The translations under genes and the position numbers were made by a program. A stretch of DNA of 24,328 bases, taken from positions 1-24,328 of the IMG/VR virus record IMGVR_UViG_3300032235_000817. One strand, written 5' to 3'. This DNA comes from a virus. Positions 5,382-9,965 of this stretch are shown one piece after another. The notes under the pieces are model-generated. The model searched no databases and had not been told where the DNA came from. It saw only the letters and a list, made by a program, of their open reading frames with translations. Numbering within the stretch: position 1 is the first letter of the stretch; every line of letters begins with the position of its first letter.

Positions 5382-6002
5382 CCAAGTGCGTATTCTTTTT
5401 AATAAATCTTCAATTGTAATAGAGCTTTTTTCTCTTTTACTTTGATTTTGTCTATGAGGCATTATTCTACAGTTAGCGGGATGTTTAATAACATCCGGAT
5501 CGATGCCTAATTCAAACCCCTCTCTAACACTTAGCATGTGGTCTCTAGAAACTCCATTTAGATTGTTGCCTTTATTAGAAGGACTATACCATCCACATTG
5601 TTCAACTAATGTTAAATCAAATTTATCTGGATAATCTTCAAACTTAAAATTAAAATTGCAACGCTGTCTATATAATAAGAATGATTCTTTATTTCGCTCT
5701 GTATAGTTTACCCAACAGTTTGATGTACAGAATTTTCTGTTATCACTTGGACTACAGTGCATAATACTATTACAATCTAAACAATATCTTATCATTTTAT
5801 CTTTACGATTAAAATTGTTTGCTTGTTCGATATTTTTCTTATGCTGGTCTGATAGTTTTCTATTAGATAGCTTGGCAGATACTTTATTGTTTATTTCTGA
5901 TCTCTTACCCTTAGTCGCAAAACTTCGAGAACATTTAATTCCGCAAAATCTTCCGGAACCGTATATTCCATTATGTTCTTTATTACAATTTTCACAAAAC
6001 AT
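5379..6002 (-). CDS. HNH homing endonuclease with zinc ribbons
   Basis: 207 aa from the ATG at 6002 (MFCENCNKEHNG). An upstream in-frame start at 6089 lies inside tRNA-Cys and is rejected; AAGG sits six bases before 6002. N-terminal zinc-ribbon-like pairs are CENC/FCGIKC and CLDC/FCTSNC. The C-terminal nuclease motif is DHMLSVREGFELG, then HPANCRIMPHRQNQSK, an HNH pattern of the kind seen in phage homing endonucleases. It lies between tRNA-Cys and a tRNA 3' fragment whose 5' half is on the other side of tRNA-Cys, so the module appears to have split a tRNA gene. Its stop codon is inside the tRNA remnant. Confidence 0.85.
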   Translation of the reverse strand: MFCENCNKEHNGIYGSGRFCGIKCSRSFATKGKRSEINNKVSAKLSNRKLSDQHKKNIEQANNFNRKDKMIRYCLDCNSIMHCSPSDNRKFCTSNCWVNYTERNKESFLLYRQRCNFNFKFEDYPDKFDLTLVEQCGWYSPSNKGNNLNGVSRDHMLSVREGFELGIDPDVIKHPANCRIMPHRQNQSKREKSSITIEDLLKRIRTW

Positions 6003-6044
6003 TTGAACCTTCGCTTTATATATATTTAGCGTAAGTTCATAATA

Positions 6045-6121
6045 TGGAGTGGGTAACAGGAGTCGAACCTGCATAATTCGGATTTGCAATCCGAGGCCTA
6101 ACCATTCAGCTACATACCCAC
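6045..6121 (-). tRNA. tRNA-Cys (GCA)
   Basis: Acceptor GTGGGTA/TACCCAC. Anticodon arm TCGGA-TTGCAAA-TCCGA gives GCA. Discriminator T and CCA are encoded. It lies inside the interval that separates the two halves of another tRNA. Confidence 0.93.
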
Positions 6122-6157
6122 ATATTTTATTGCGTTGGGCCGCTCCGCCATCGGTGC
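6122..6157 (-). pseudogene. 5' half of a split tRNA
   Basis: The leftward sequence begins with acceptor strand GCACCGA, then TG and a class II-like D arm (GCG-GAGCGGCCCAA-CGC). It then runs into AT-rich sequence and tRNA-Cys without an anticodon arm. The acceptor pairs 7/7 with the 3' half at 5354-5381. Confidence 0.6.
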
Positions 6158-6169
6158 ATTAAAAATAAC

Positions 6170-6230
6170 AGGATAGCTTTTGTCGCTAGACAACCAAAAA
6201 GTTTAGCTTGAAGTTTGCTGTAACTATCCT
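6170..6230 (-). ncRNA. short tRNA-like closed structure
   Basis: A 7-bp closing stem AGGATAG/CTATCCT encloses 47 nt with two internal hairpins (AGC/GCT and TTGTC-TAGC-GACAA). The 7-bp stem mimics an acceptor, but there is no T loop consensus, no anticodon arm and no CCA. It may be a tRNA remnant or a processing hairpin. Confidence 0.35.
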
Positions 6231-6235
6231 AAAAC

Positions 6236-6310
6236 TGGTGGACCGTAAGAGAATCGAACTCTTACCTGAGACGTGCAAAGCCCCCGTGCTCCCATTATCA
6301 CTAACAGCCC
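6236..6310 (-). tRNA. tRNA-Ala (UGC)
   Basis: Acceptor GGGCTGT/ACGGTCC. Anticodon loop TTTGCAC gives UGC. T arm TAAGA-type with TTCGATT. CCA is encoded. Confidence 0.9.
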
Positions 6311-6319
6311 ATTAAAACT

Positions 6320-6393
6320 TGGTCTCGGTAGCAGGAATCGAACTTGCGCTTCAACGTCCCAAACGTCGGGTGATACCATTTCACTATACCGAG
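6320..6393 (-). tRNA. tRNA-Pro (UGG)
   Basis: Acceptor CTCGGTA/TACCGAG. Anticodon arm CGACG-TTTGGGA-CGTTG gives UGG. CCA is encoded. Confidence 0.92.
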
Positions 6394-6399
6394 AAAAAC

Positions 6400-6474
6400 T
6401 GGTGCGTCCTGAAGGTGTCGAACCTCCGACCCTCTCGGTGTAAACGAGATGCTCTACCGCTGAGCTAAGAACGC
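6400..6474 (-). tRNA. tRNA-Val (UAC)
   Basis: Acceptor GCGTTCT/AGGACGC. Anticodon arm TCTCG-TTTACAC-CGAGA gives UAC. CCA is encoded. Confidence 0.93.
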
Positions 6475-6480
6475 AAATTG

Positions 6481-6556
6481 TGGTAGCGGAGGGTGGATTC
6501 GAACCACCGACCTCAAGGTTATGAGCCTTGCCAGATACCTCTTCTAACACTCCGCA
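6481..6556 (-). tRNA. tRNA-Met (CAU), initiator-like
   Basis: Anticodon arm CAAGG-CTCATAA-CCTTG gives CAU. Acceptor bases 2-7 pair (GCGGAG/CTCCGC), while position 1 and 72 are U and U, an unpaired end like the 1:72 mismatch of bacterial initiator tRNA. The 3' half also resembles tRNA-fMet. However, the anticodon stem lacks the three consecutive G-C pairs. CCA is encoded. Confidence 0.85.
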
Positions 6557-6558
6557 TC

Positions 6559-6633
6559 AATTTTATAAGCATACAACCTTTTCACAAACAGAGCCTGTCT
6601 TATCGGCAGGGTGTGTTATACACTTATAAAATT
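6559..6633 (-). ncRNA. long-stem RNA element, type E
   Basis: 75 nt. Ends AATTTTATAAGTGTATAAC and GTTGTATGCTTATAAAATT pair over 19 bp, 16 Watson-Crick and three G-U wobbles in the leftward RNA. The loop holds CCTG-CCGATAAGA-CAGG. It lies just upstream of tRNA-Met. Confidence 0.65.
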
Positions 6634-6838
6634 GTTCAGCTACTTGCACCACACAAGCCCTAAACTGAGCCGTTACTCTGTCCATAACATTTATTCTTTT
6701 GGATAGGTGTTATACCTCACCCTAGATAGTTTTCGGTAACCCATGTAAGCGGGACCGTAAGGTCAAGTTCTAGTGTACCCCCTGGTCTATCGTTACAGGG
6801 ACGCTCTTTTATTTACGGTAAAGAGTAAACCGGGTTAT
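6634..6838. other. non-coding stretch downstream of the omega-like gene
   Basis: No ORF looks coding. Several short inverted repeats on the leftward strand (TCAG/CTGA with CTTG/CAAG inside, CCCTG/CAGGG, GACC/GGTC) suggest structured RNA leading into element E. No terminator is visible after the gene ending at 6839. Confidence 0.35.
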
Positions 6839-7063
6839 TTAATTAACTTTTTTCAAGTATTCTCGCCCAACACGACCTTCTTGAACATCTAATAGAGCCG
6901 AGATGTTTGGATGCCTGTGCTGTAATTGATTACTAGATTTGTTGCGTCTAGAAATCTCGCGACTCCTTGCACTGGCTACTAAAACCAAATCAAATCTGCT
7001 ACCTATGTTCTCTACACATTTATCAGTGTCGATCAACGAACTACGAGATACTGAATTTTTCAT
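6839..7063 (-). CDS. rpoZ-like: RNA polymerase omega subunit-like protein
   Basis: 74 aa. The core SRFDLVLVASARSREI (~residues 22-37) matches the conserved omega segment (NRFDLVLVAARRAR in bacteria), and HPNISALLDVQEGRVG corresponds to the later ALREI-EG region. In bacteria omega helps fold beta-prime and assemble the holoenzyme. A phage copy could join or replace the host subunit; that is inference. The protein is shorter than the ~90-aa E. coli version and lacks the acidic C-terminal tail. AAAGGT precedes the ATG by five bases. It lies 13 bp downstream of a 49-aa ORF, probably co-transcribed. Homology rests on motif reading only. Confidence 0.72.
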   Translation of the reverse strand: MKNSVSRSSLIDTDKCVENIGSRFDLVLVASARSREISRRNKSSNQLQHRHPNISALLDVQEGRVGREYLKKVN

Positions 7064-7076
7064 TATTACCTTTTAT

Positions 7077-7226
7077 TTAACTTGGAATCATATGAGGAAT
7101 ATAAGGCACTGCTCTAGGACCGTGGCGTTGTTGTAGAAGCTTCATGGCTTCCTGTGCATTTTCTGCACCTACACGATCTTTGAACTCTCGTCCGTTTATT
7201 CTAATTGTTGCTTCAAATAATTTCAT
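7077..7226 (-). CDS. small protein, 49 aa, upstream of the omega-like gene
   Basis: MKLFEATIRINGREFKDRV...PYIPHMIPS. It begins with a beta-strand-like segment (FEATIRING) followed by a helix (AENAQEAMKLLQQRHG), resembling short phage proteins with a single beta-beta-alpha unit. No family is recognised. No good RBS is seen; the sequence before the ATG is a tRNA remnant. Spacing to the omega-like gene (13 bp) suggests an operon. Confidence 0.6.
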   Translation of the reverse strand: MKLFEATIRINGREFKDRVGAENAQEAMKLLQQRHGPRAVPYIPHMIPS

Positions 7227-7237
7227 GTTCTATGAAG

Positions 7238-7260
7238 CGGGTTCGATTCTCCTACCCCGC
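7238..7260 (+). pseudogene. reverse-oriented tRNA-Gly 3' fragment
   Basis: On the + strand the sequence reads GGTTCGATTCTCCTACCCCGC, the T loop and 3' acceptor strand of the tRNA-Gly found on the other strand at 8172-8245, but without CCA. The flank to the right (CATATAAA...) matches the DNA upstream of the 5' end of that tRNA. It looks like a recombination joint through the complementary acceptor strands. Confidence 0.5.
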
Positions 7261-7295
7261 ATATAAATCTATTTACATCTATTTACACTTTAACT

Positions 7296-7355
7296 TAGTG
7301 CCCCAGAAGAAACTCGAACTTCGCAAGAGCGCTACTAAATTATGCTAGCCCGAGT
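7296..7355 (-). pseudogene. decayed copy of tRNA-Leu (UAG)
   Basis: The 3' part matches tRNA-Leu at 8271-8347 (GTTCGAGT, CTGGGGCA), with CCA changed to CTA. The 5' part is replaced by unrelated sequence and has no partner acceptor strand. Together with 7238-7295 it forms a degraded duplicate of the Gly-Leu pair at 8172-8347. Confidence 0.55.
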
Positions 7356-7383
7356 TTAAATTTTTTTACATACTCCTGATGTA

Positions 7384-8163
7384 TCAGCGAATCCAAGTTG
7401 AAGCATACCTGTACCTTTGATTGGGATGAAACATCATGTATTCACGAGTATAAGCCCGATTCCAACCCATATGTTGCATGGCCAAATCAATCCAAGCCTG
7501 ATTTGGGCGACCAACCAACATGGTTTTTGCTCCGGCTGCGTCAAACCCCGACACACTGTCAGCACAGTTGTCTACATGAAAAGTCATCAGTGGCTCTGTG
7601 CTGTCTTTGATCGCAGCATCTACCATAGTGTCAATGATCACTGTGCTGGCTGTACTACCAGTAATGGCTTGTAAAATTTCACAGTGGTTGTTCATGTGAT
7701 ACAAGATACCACTGAATAACACAGTGTGATGTTGGTTACAGAGATCTTGAACCAGTTTAGGGTTGTGAACATCACTTAACACAAATGAAACATTGTGGTG
7801 TTGAGATATTTCACACAATTCTTGGGCCAGTGCCAGTTCATTGGGACGAATATTTGTGCCTGTGACTTGAGATGCACCAAGATGAGATGCAAACATACTC
7901 ATGTAGCCTAAATGGCACCCAAAGTCTACCACAGAGTAGTTGTTGATATGTGACACATTGTCTAACAAAATTGTCTTGAATCGCACAGCATCCTGCACTG
8001 GATAGTCCCATTGGTCCCAAGGCTGCCAGTTTTTATACTGCACGTCAGGATTAAAAAATTTATTGTAGACAAATTCATAATACTTTTTATCGGGCAGTTG
8101 ATTCACAATGTGCCGATATTCAGTCAGTGATATCTGGTATTGTTGTAAAGCTTCTTGGTTCAT
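7384..8163 (-). CDS. SAM-dependent methyltransferase
   Basis: 259 aa, class I Rossmann methyltransferase. Motif I is VVDFGCHLGYMSMFA (~residues 78-92), which binds S-adenosylmethionine. TGTNIRPNELALAQ follows as motif II, SDVHN near 130 as motif III and VLFSGILYHMNN (~148-159) as motif IV. The VLYH-like motif resembles the tRNA uridine-34 modification family (CmoB type) and its many relatives, so a tRNA substrate is possible in this tRNA-rich context, but this is inference. Base composition looks somewhat more GC-rich than its neighbours, which fits acquisition. It is bracketed by the intact Gly/Leu tRNA pair on its 5' side and the decayed pair on its 3' side. Confidence 0.82.
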   Translation of the reverse strand: MNQEALQQYQISLTEYRHIVNQLPDKKYYEFVYNKFFNPDVQYKNWQPWDQWDYPVQDAVRFKTILLDNVSHINNYSVVDFGCHLGYMSMFASHLGASQVTGTNIRPNELALAQELCEISQHHNVSFVLSDVHNPKLVQDLCNQHHTVLFSGILYHMNNHCEILQAITGSTASTVIIDTMVDAAIKDSTEPLMTFHVDNCADSVSGFDAAGAKTMLVGRPNQAWIDLAMQHMGWNRAYTREYMMFHPNQRYRYASTWIR

Positions 8164-8171
8164 TTAAAATC

Positions 8172-8245
8172 TGGAGCGGGGTAGGAGAATCGAACTCCTC
8201 GCTTTAGCTTGGAAGGCTAAGGTATTACCACTATACGAACCCCGC
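8172..8245 (-). tRNA. tRNA-Gly (UCC)
   Basis: Acceptor GCGGGGT/ACCCCGC. Anticodon arm TTAGC-CTTCCAA-GCTAA gives UCC. CCA is encoded. Lies 8 bp upstream of the methyltransferase start. Confidence 0.93.
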
Positions 8246-8270
8246 ATATAAACCTATTTATATTATAACT

Positions 8271-8347
8271 TGGTGCCCCAGAGGAGACTCGAACTCCTAA
8301 AATTTGGCTTCTAAGACCAACACGTATACCAATTCCGTCACCGGGGC
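8271..8347 (-). tRNA. tRNA-Leu (UAG) with short variable loop
   Basis: Acceptor GCCCCGG/CTGGGGC. Anticodon arm TTGGT-CTTAGAA-GCCAA gives UAG. T arm AGGAG/CTCCT. CCA is encoded. The variable loop is only 5 nt, whereas bacterial Leu tRNAs normally have a long variable arm. Confidence 0.88.
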
Positions 8348-8355
8348 ATTAAATC

Positions 8356-8430
8356 TGGCTCCTCAGACTGGGATCGAACCAATGACCGATCGGTTAACAG
8401 CCGATTGCTCTACCGCTGAGCTACTGAGGA
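8356..8430 (-). tRNA. tRNA-Asn (GUU)
   Basis: Acceptor TCCTCAG/CTGAGGA. Anticodon arm ATCGG-CTGTTAA-CCGAT gives GUU. G73 and CCA are encoded. Confidence 0.93.
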
Positions 8431-8440
8431 ATATAACTAT

Positions 8441-8620
8441 TTACTCTTGTCCACTATCCTTAGATCTTTTCTGTGAATTTCTAGATTGCATTTCACCGCT
8501 GACCTGTGCATCAATCATTGCTCGTTTAAATCCATTACGATCTTCTTGTGACCGAAATCGACCTGTTGCCAACATTGTTTTCACAGTTTTATTAAGCTTG
8601 AACGTCGAAGTTGTTTTCAT
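8441..8620 (-). CDS. small basic protein, 59 aa, unknown function
   Basis: MKTTSTFKLNKTVKTML...SKDSGQE. The start at 8620 is chosen over an in-frame ATG at 8671 because the promoter at 8643-8671 places transcription start between them and AGGA lies eight bases before the 8620 ATG. The middle (FRSQEDRNGFKRAMIDAQ) looks helical and the tail is polar. It belongs to no family I recognise. Downstream is tRNA-Asn, so the same transcript may feed the tRNA group 8172-8430. Confidence 0.65.
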   Translation of the reverse strand: MKTTSTFKLNKTVKTMLATGRFRSQEDRNGFKRAMIDAQVSGEMQSRNSQKRSKDSGQE

Positions 8621-8642
8621 ATTTATTTTCCTAACTTTTGCA

Positions 8643-8671
8643 AGTATACATTCGATACATATACTTGTCAA
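8643..8671 (-). promoter_or_regulatory. sigma70-type promoter for the 59-aa ORF
   Basis: Read leftward: TTGACA (8666-8671), a 17-bp spacer and TATACT (8643-8648), followed by AGGA and the ATG at 8620. Confidence 0.82.
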
Positions 8672-8740
8672 TGCCTTATGGTTGTCAAAATCTAGTTTGA
8701 CGCAGGCTCGTCAAGGGAGACACTGCTATTTTCATCCAAA
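8672..8740. other. short intergenic stretch
   Basis: Nothing clear beyond a small inverted repeat GACG/CGTC around 8700-8713. Confidence 0.3.
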
Positions 8741-8820
8741 GGTATTCTAAAATATACTGGAGAACCACCATGCTTCTCCGTATTACGGGAGATATGTCTC
8801 TCAGTATATTTTAGAATACC
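8741..8820 (-). ncRNA. long-stem RNA element, type F
   Basis: 80 nt closed by a perfect 19-bp inverted repeat, GGTATTCTAAAATATACTG and its complement at 8802-8820. The loop contains GGAGAA/TTCTCC and smaller hairpins. Two perfect hairpins lie directly 5' on the leftward strand. Confidence 0.7.
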
Positions 8821-8835
8821 CTGCGTTTCCGCAGG
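8820..8835 (-). ncRNA. 6-bp hairpin with GAAA tetraloop
   Basis: CCTGCG-GAAA-CGCAGG on the leftward strand, abutting element F with one shared base, matching the arrangement beside element D at 5051-5066. Confidence 0.55.
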
Positions 8836-8839
8836 ATAT

Positions 8840-8859
8840 GTCAGGGTCGATACCCTGAC
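8840..8859 (-). ncRNA. 8-bp hairpin
   Basis: GTCAGGGT-ATCG-ACCCTGAC, perfect, upstream of element F on the leftward strand. No T tract follows, so it is not a terminator. Confidence 0.5.
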
Positions 8860-8972
8860 CTGATTCTTACTCCCCACGTTATCGCCATGGGTTTCATGCT
8901 TCAGTACGCCCGTTTGCCAGTGTTTATAGTGCCTAGCGTGGACCTCGTTTCCACCTTTTTACACTGTTAAAA
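8860..8972. other. non-coding leader-like stretch upstream of element F
   Basis: No ORF. Inverted repeats include GTGG/CCAC at ~8939-8954 and a longer-range CAGTG/CACTG. It could be the 3' untranslated region of the 53-aa ORF. Confidence 0.3.
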
Positions 8973-9134
8973 TTATGCGTAAGTTTGACTATTAACTCGT
9001 TTGCGAGTTTCAAAGTTTAGCCTAGCACGTTCTAACTTATCCCGAATCAACTTGTTACGTTGTTCGGGTGTTAGAGTATACTCTGTCGTAAACCTTACCT
9101 CACGCATACGTCGTTTCAAATCTATCTTCCTCAT
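8973..9134 (-). CDS. small basic protein, 53 aa, unknown function
   Basis: MRKIDLKRRMREVRF...RVNSQTYA, rich in Arg and Lys and probably helical (TPEQRNKLIRDKLERARL). A strong RBS (AAAGGAG, three bases before ATG) supports the start. It lies just after a terminator at 9152-9181, so it depends on readthrough or on an unrecognised promoter. A small RNA- or DNA-binding role is possible from charge alone; no family is recognised. Confidence 0.6.
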   Translation of the reverse strand: MRKIDLKRRMREVRFTTEYTLTPEQRNKLIRDKLERARLNFETRKRVNSQTYA

Positions 9135-9151
9135 AATCTCCTTTATATAAA

Positions 9152-9181
9152 CAAAAACCCCAGGGTTTTTAATCCTGGGGT
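9152..9181 (-). terminator. rho-independent terminator after the 46-aa ORF
   Basis: The leftward strand has CCCCAGG, a short A-rich loop and CCTGGGG followed by TTTTTG. It comes about 28 bp after the stop codon of the 46-aa ORF. Confidence 0.75.
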
Positions 9182-9208
9182 CCTTTGGAGTTTTTGTAGT
9201 GTTGTTTT

Positions 9209-9349
9209 TTACGCTACAAGATCCTCCTGGACCCCGGTTACCTCTGGTGTACGATCATTACCTAGGCTAATCGCAGACCAATAGGTGGGCATAAAGCCTG
9301 CCTGTTTGGCTCTGCAATGTATCTGCGATAATGATGCGAATGTGTTCAT
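9209..9349 (-). CDS. small protein, 46 aa, in its own transcription unit
   Basis: MNTFASLSQIHCRAKQAGFMPTYW...EDLVA. A consensus promoter (9360-9388) lies only 10 bp upstream, so the mRNA leader is a few bases long and there is no clear RBS. A terminator follows at 9152-9181. Promoter, ORF and terminator together make a monocistronic unit. Compact, independently expressed early phage genes are often host-takeover proteins, but the function is unknown and this is inference. Confidence 0.6.
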   Translation of the reverse strand: MNTFASLSQIHCRAKQAGFMPTYWSAISLGNDRTPEVTGVQEDLVA

Positions 9350-9359
9350 AACAGTCTCT

Positions 9360-9388
9360 ATTGTAATTTATTTAGTCTTTGTTGTCAA
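9360..9388 (-). promoter_or_regulatory. sigma70-type promoter for the 46-aa ORF
   Basis: Read leftward: TTGACA (9383-9388), a 17-bp spacer and TACAAT (9360-9365). Confidence 0.78.
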
Positions 9389-9444
9389 TTACTTTTGATT
9401 AATTTAAAATTATTTATACTTTTGTTTTAAATTAATTTCGAAAT

Positions 9445-9529
9445 TGGTGCTCCGACCCGGAATCGAACCGGGAAGCCGTTAAGCGGCAGATTTTAAGTCT
9501 GCTATGTTTACCTATTTCATCATCGGAGC
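9445..9529 (-). tRNA. tRNA-Leu (UAA), copy 2
   Basis: Acceptor GCTCCGA/TCGGAGC. Anticodon arm GCAGA-CTTAAAA-TCTGC gives UAA. Moderate variable arm; CCA is encoded. It differs in most stems from copy 1 at 4898-4984. Confidence 0.93.
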
Positions 9530-9538
9530 AATATCTTT

Positions 9539-9567
9539 ATTATACAGCCTTAATAATTTCTTGTCAA
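9539..9567 (-). promoter_or_regulatory. sigma70-type promoter for tRNA-Leu copy 2
   Basis: Perfect consensus read leftward: TTGACA (9562-9567), 17 bp, TATAAT (9539-9544). It overlaps the last codons of the 81-aa ORF and starts transcription close to the tRNA 5' end. Confidence 0.87.
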
Positions 9568-9795
9568 TGCCATATGACTCATCCATTGCAAAAAAGCATT
9601 GTACACTGTTTCTGCTTCTTTGTCATCTACTGGTACTTTTTCACCTCGTACATAAAATCCATCTTTTGCTACACGAAGCATTTCTACGCTGCCGCCATTT
9701 AGCACAATACTGTTTGGGGGTGTATCCTCTCGAATTGAAAGCATTGAGTCAGGCCTGTCAGGCACTGCACCGTATAGTGGATCACTGATTCCCAT
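9550..9795 (-). CDS. small protein, 81 aa, unknown function
   Basis: MGISDPLYGAVPDRPDSML...FLQWMSHMALTRNY. The central part (VEMLRVAKDGFYVRGEKVPVDDKEAETVYNAFLQWM) reads as beta strands followed by a helix and looks like a conserved small phage protein, but I cannot name a family. No strong RBS is visible. It lies between tRNA-Met and tRNA-Leu, both in the same direction, with the promoter for tRNA-Leu inside its 3' end. Confidence 0.65.
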   Translation of the reverse strand: MGISDPLYGAVPDRPDSMLSIREDTPPNSIVLNGGSVEMLRVAKDGFYVRGEKVPVDDKEAETVYNAFLQWMSHMALTRNY

Positions 9796-9824
9796 AAGTT
9801 GTTTACAGATTTATTTTTAAAATT

Positions 9825-9899
9825 TGGTGCGACCTGCTGGATTCGAACCAGCCCCTTAAGAATTATGAGTTCTCGGCACTACCTCTATGCTAAAGTCGC
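9825..9899 (-). tRNA. tRNA-Met (CAU), elongator-like
   Basis: Acceptor GCGACTT/AGGTCGC, fully paired. Anticodon arm GAGAA-CTCATAA-TTCTT gives CAU. CCA is encoded. It could also be an Ile tRNA with a modified C34; the sequence alone does not decide. Confidence 0.9.
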
Positions 9900-9907
9900 G
9901 TGTGTGT

Positions 9908-9936
9908 ATTATATGTTATTTCTTTTTTATCGTCAA
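9908..9936 (-). promoter_or_regulatory. sigma70-type promoter for tRNA-Met
   Basis: Read leftward: TTGACG (9931-9936), a 17-bp spacer and TATAAT (9908-9913), just upstream of tRNA-Met. Confidence 0.82.
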
Positions 9937-9965
9937 CACTAAATCGGATTTTTTAAACTCGCTAA

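Noticed and set aside
5379-6157. Group I intron interrupting a tRNA
   Set aside because: The interval contains a complete tRNA-Cys, and no group I core (P3-P7) was recognised; a simple insertion or rearrangement is enough.
8304-8750. 148-codon rightward ORF
   Set aside because: It runs antisense through tRNA-Leu, tRNA-Asn, the 59-aa gene and its promoter.
8692-8877. 61-codon leftward ORF
   Set aside because: It consists almost entirely of the long-stem element F and its neighbouring hairpins, so it is an RNA structure rather than a gene.
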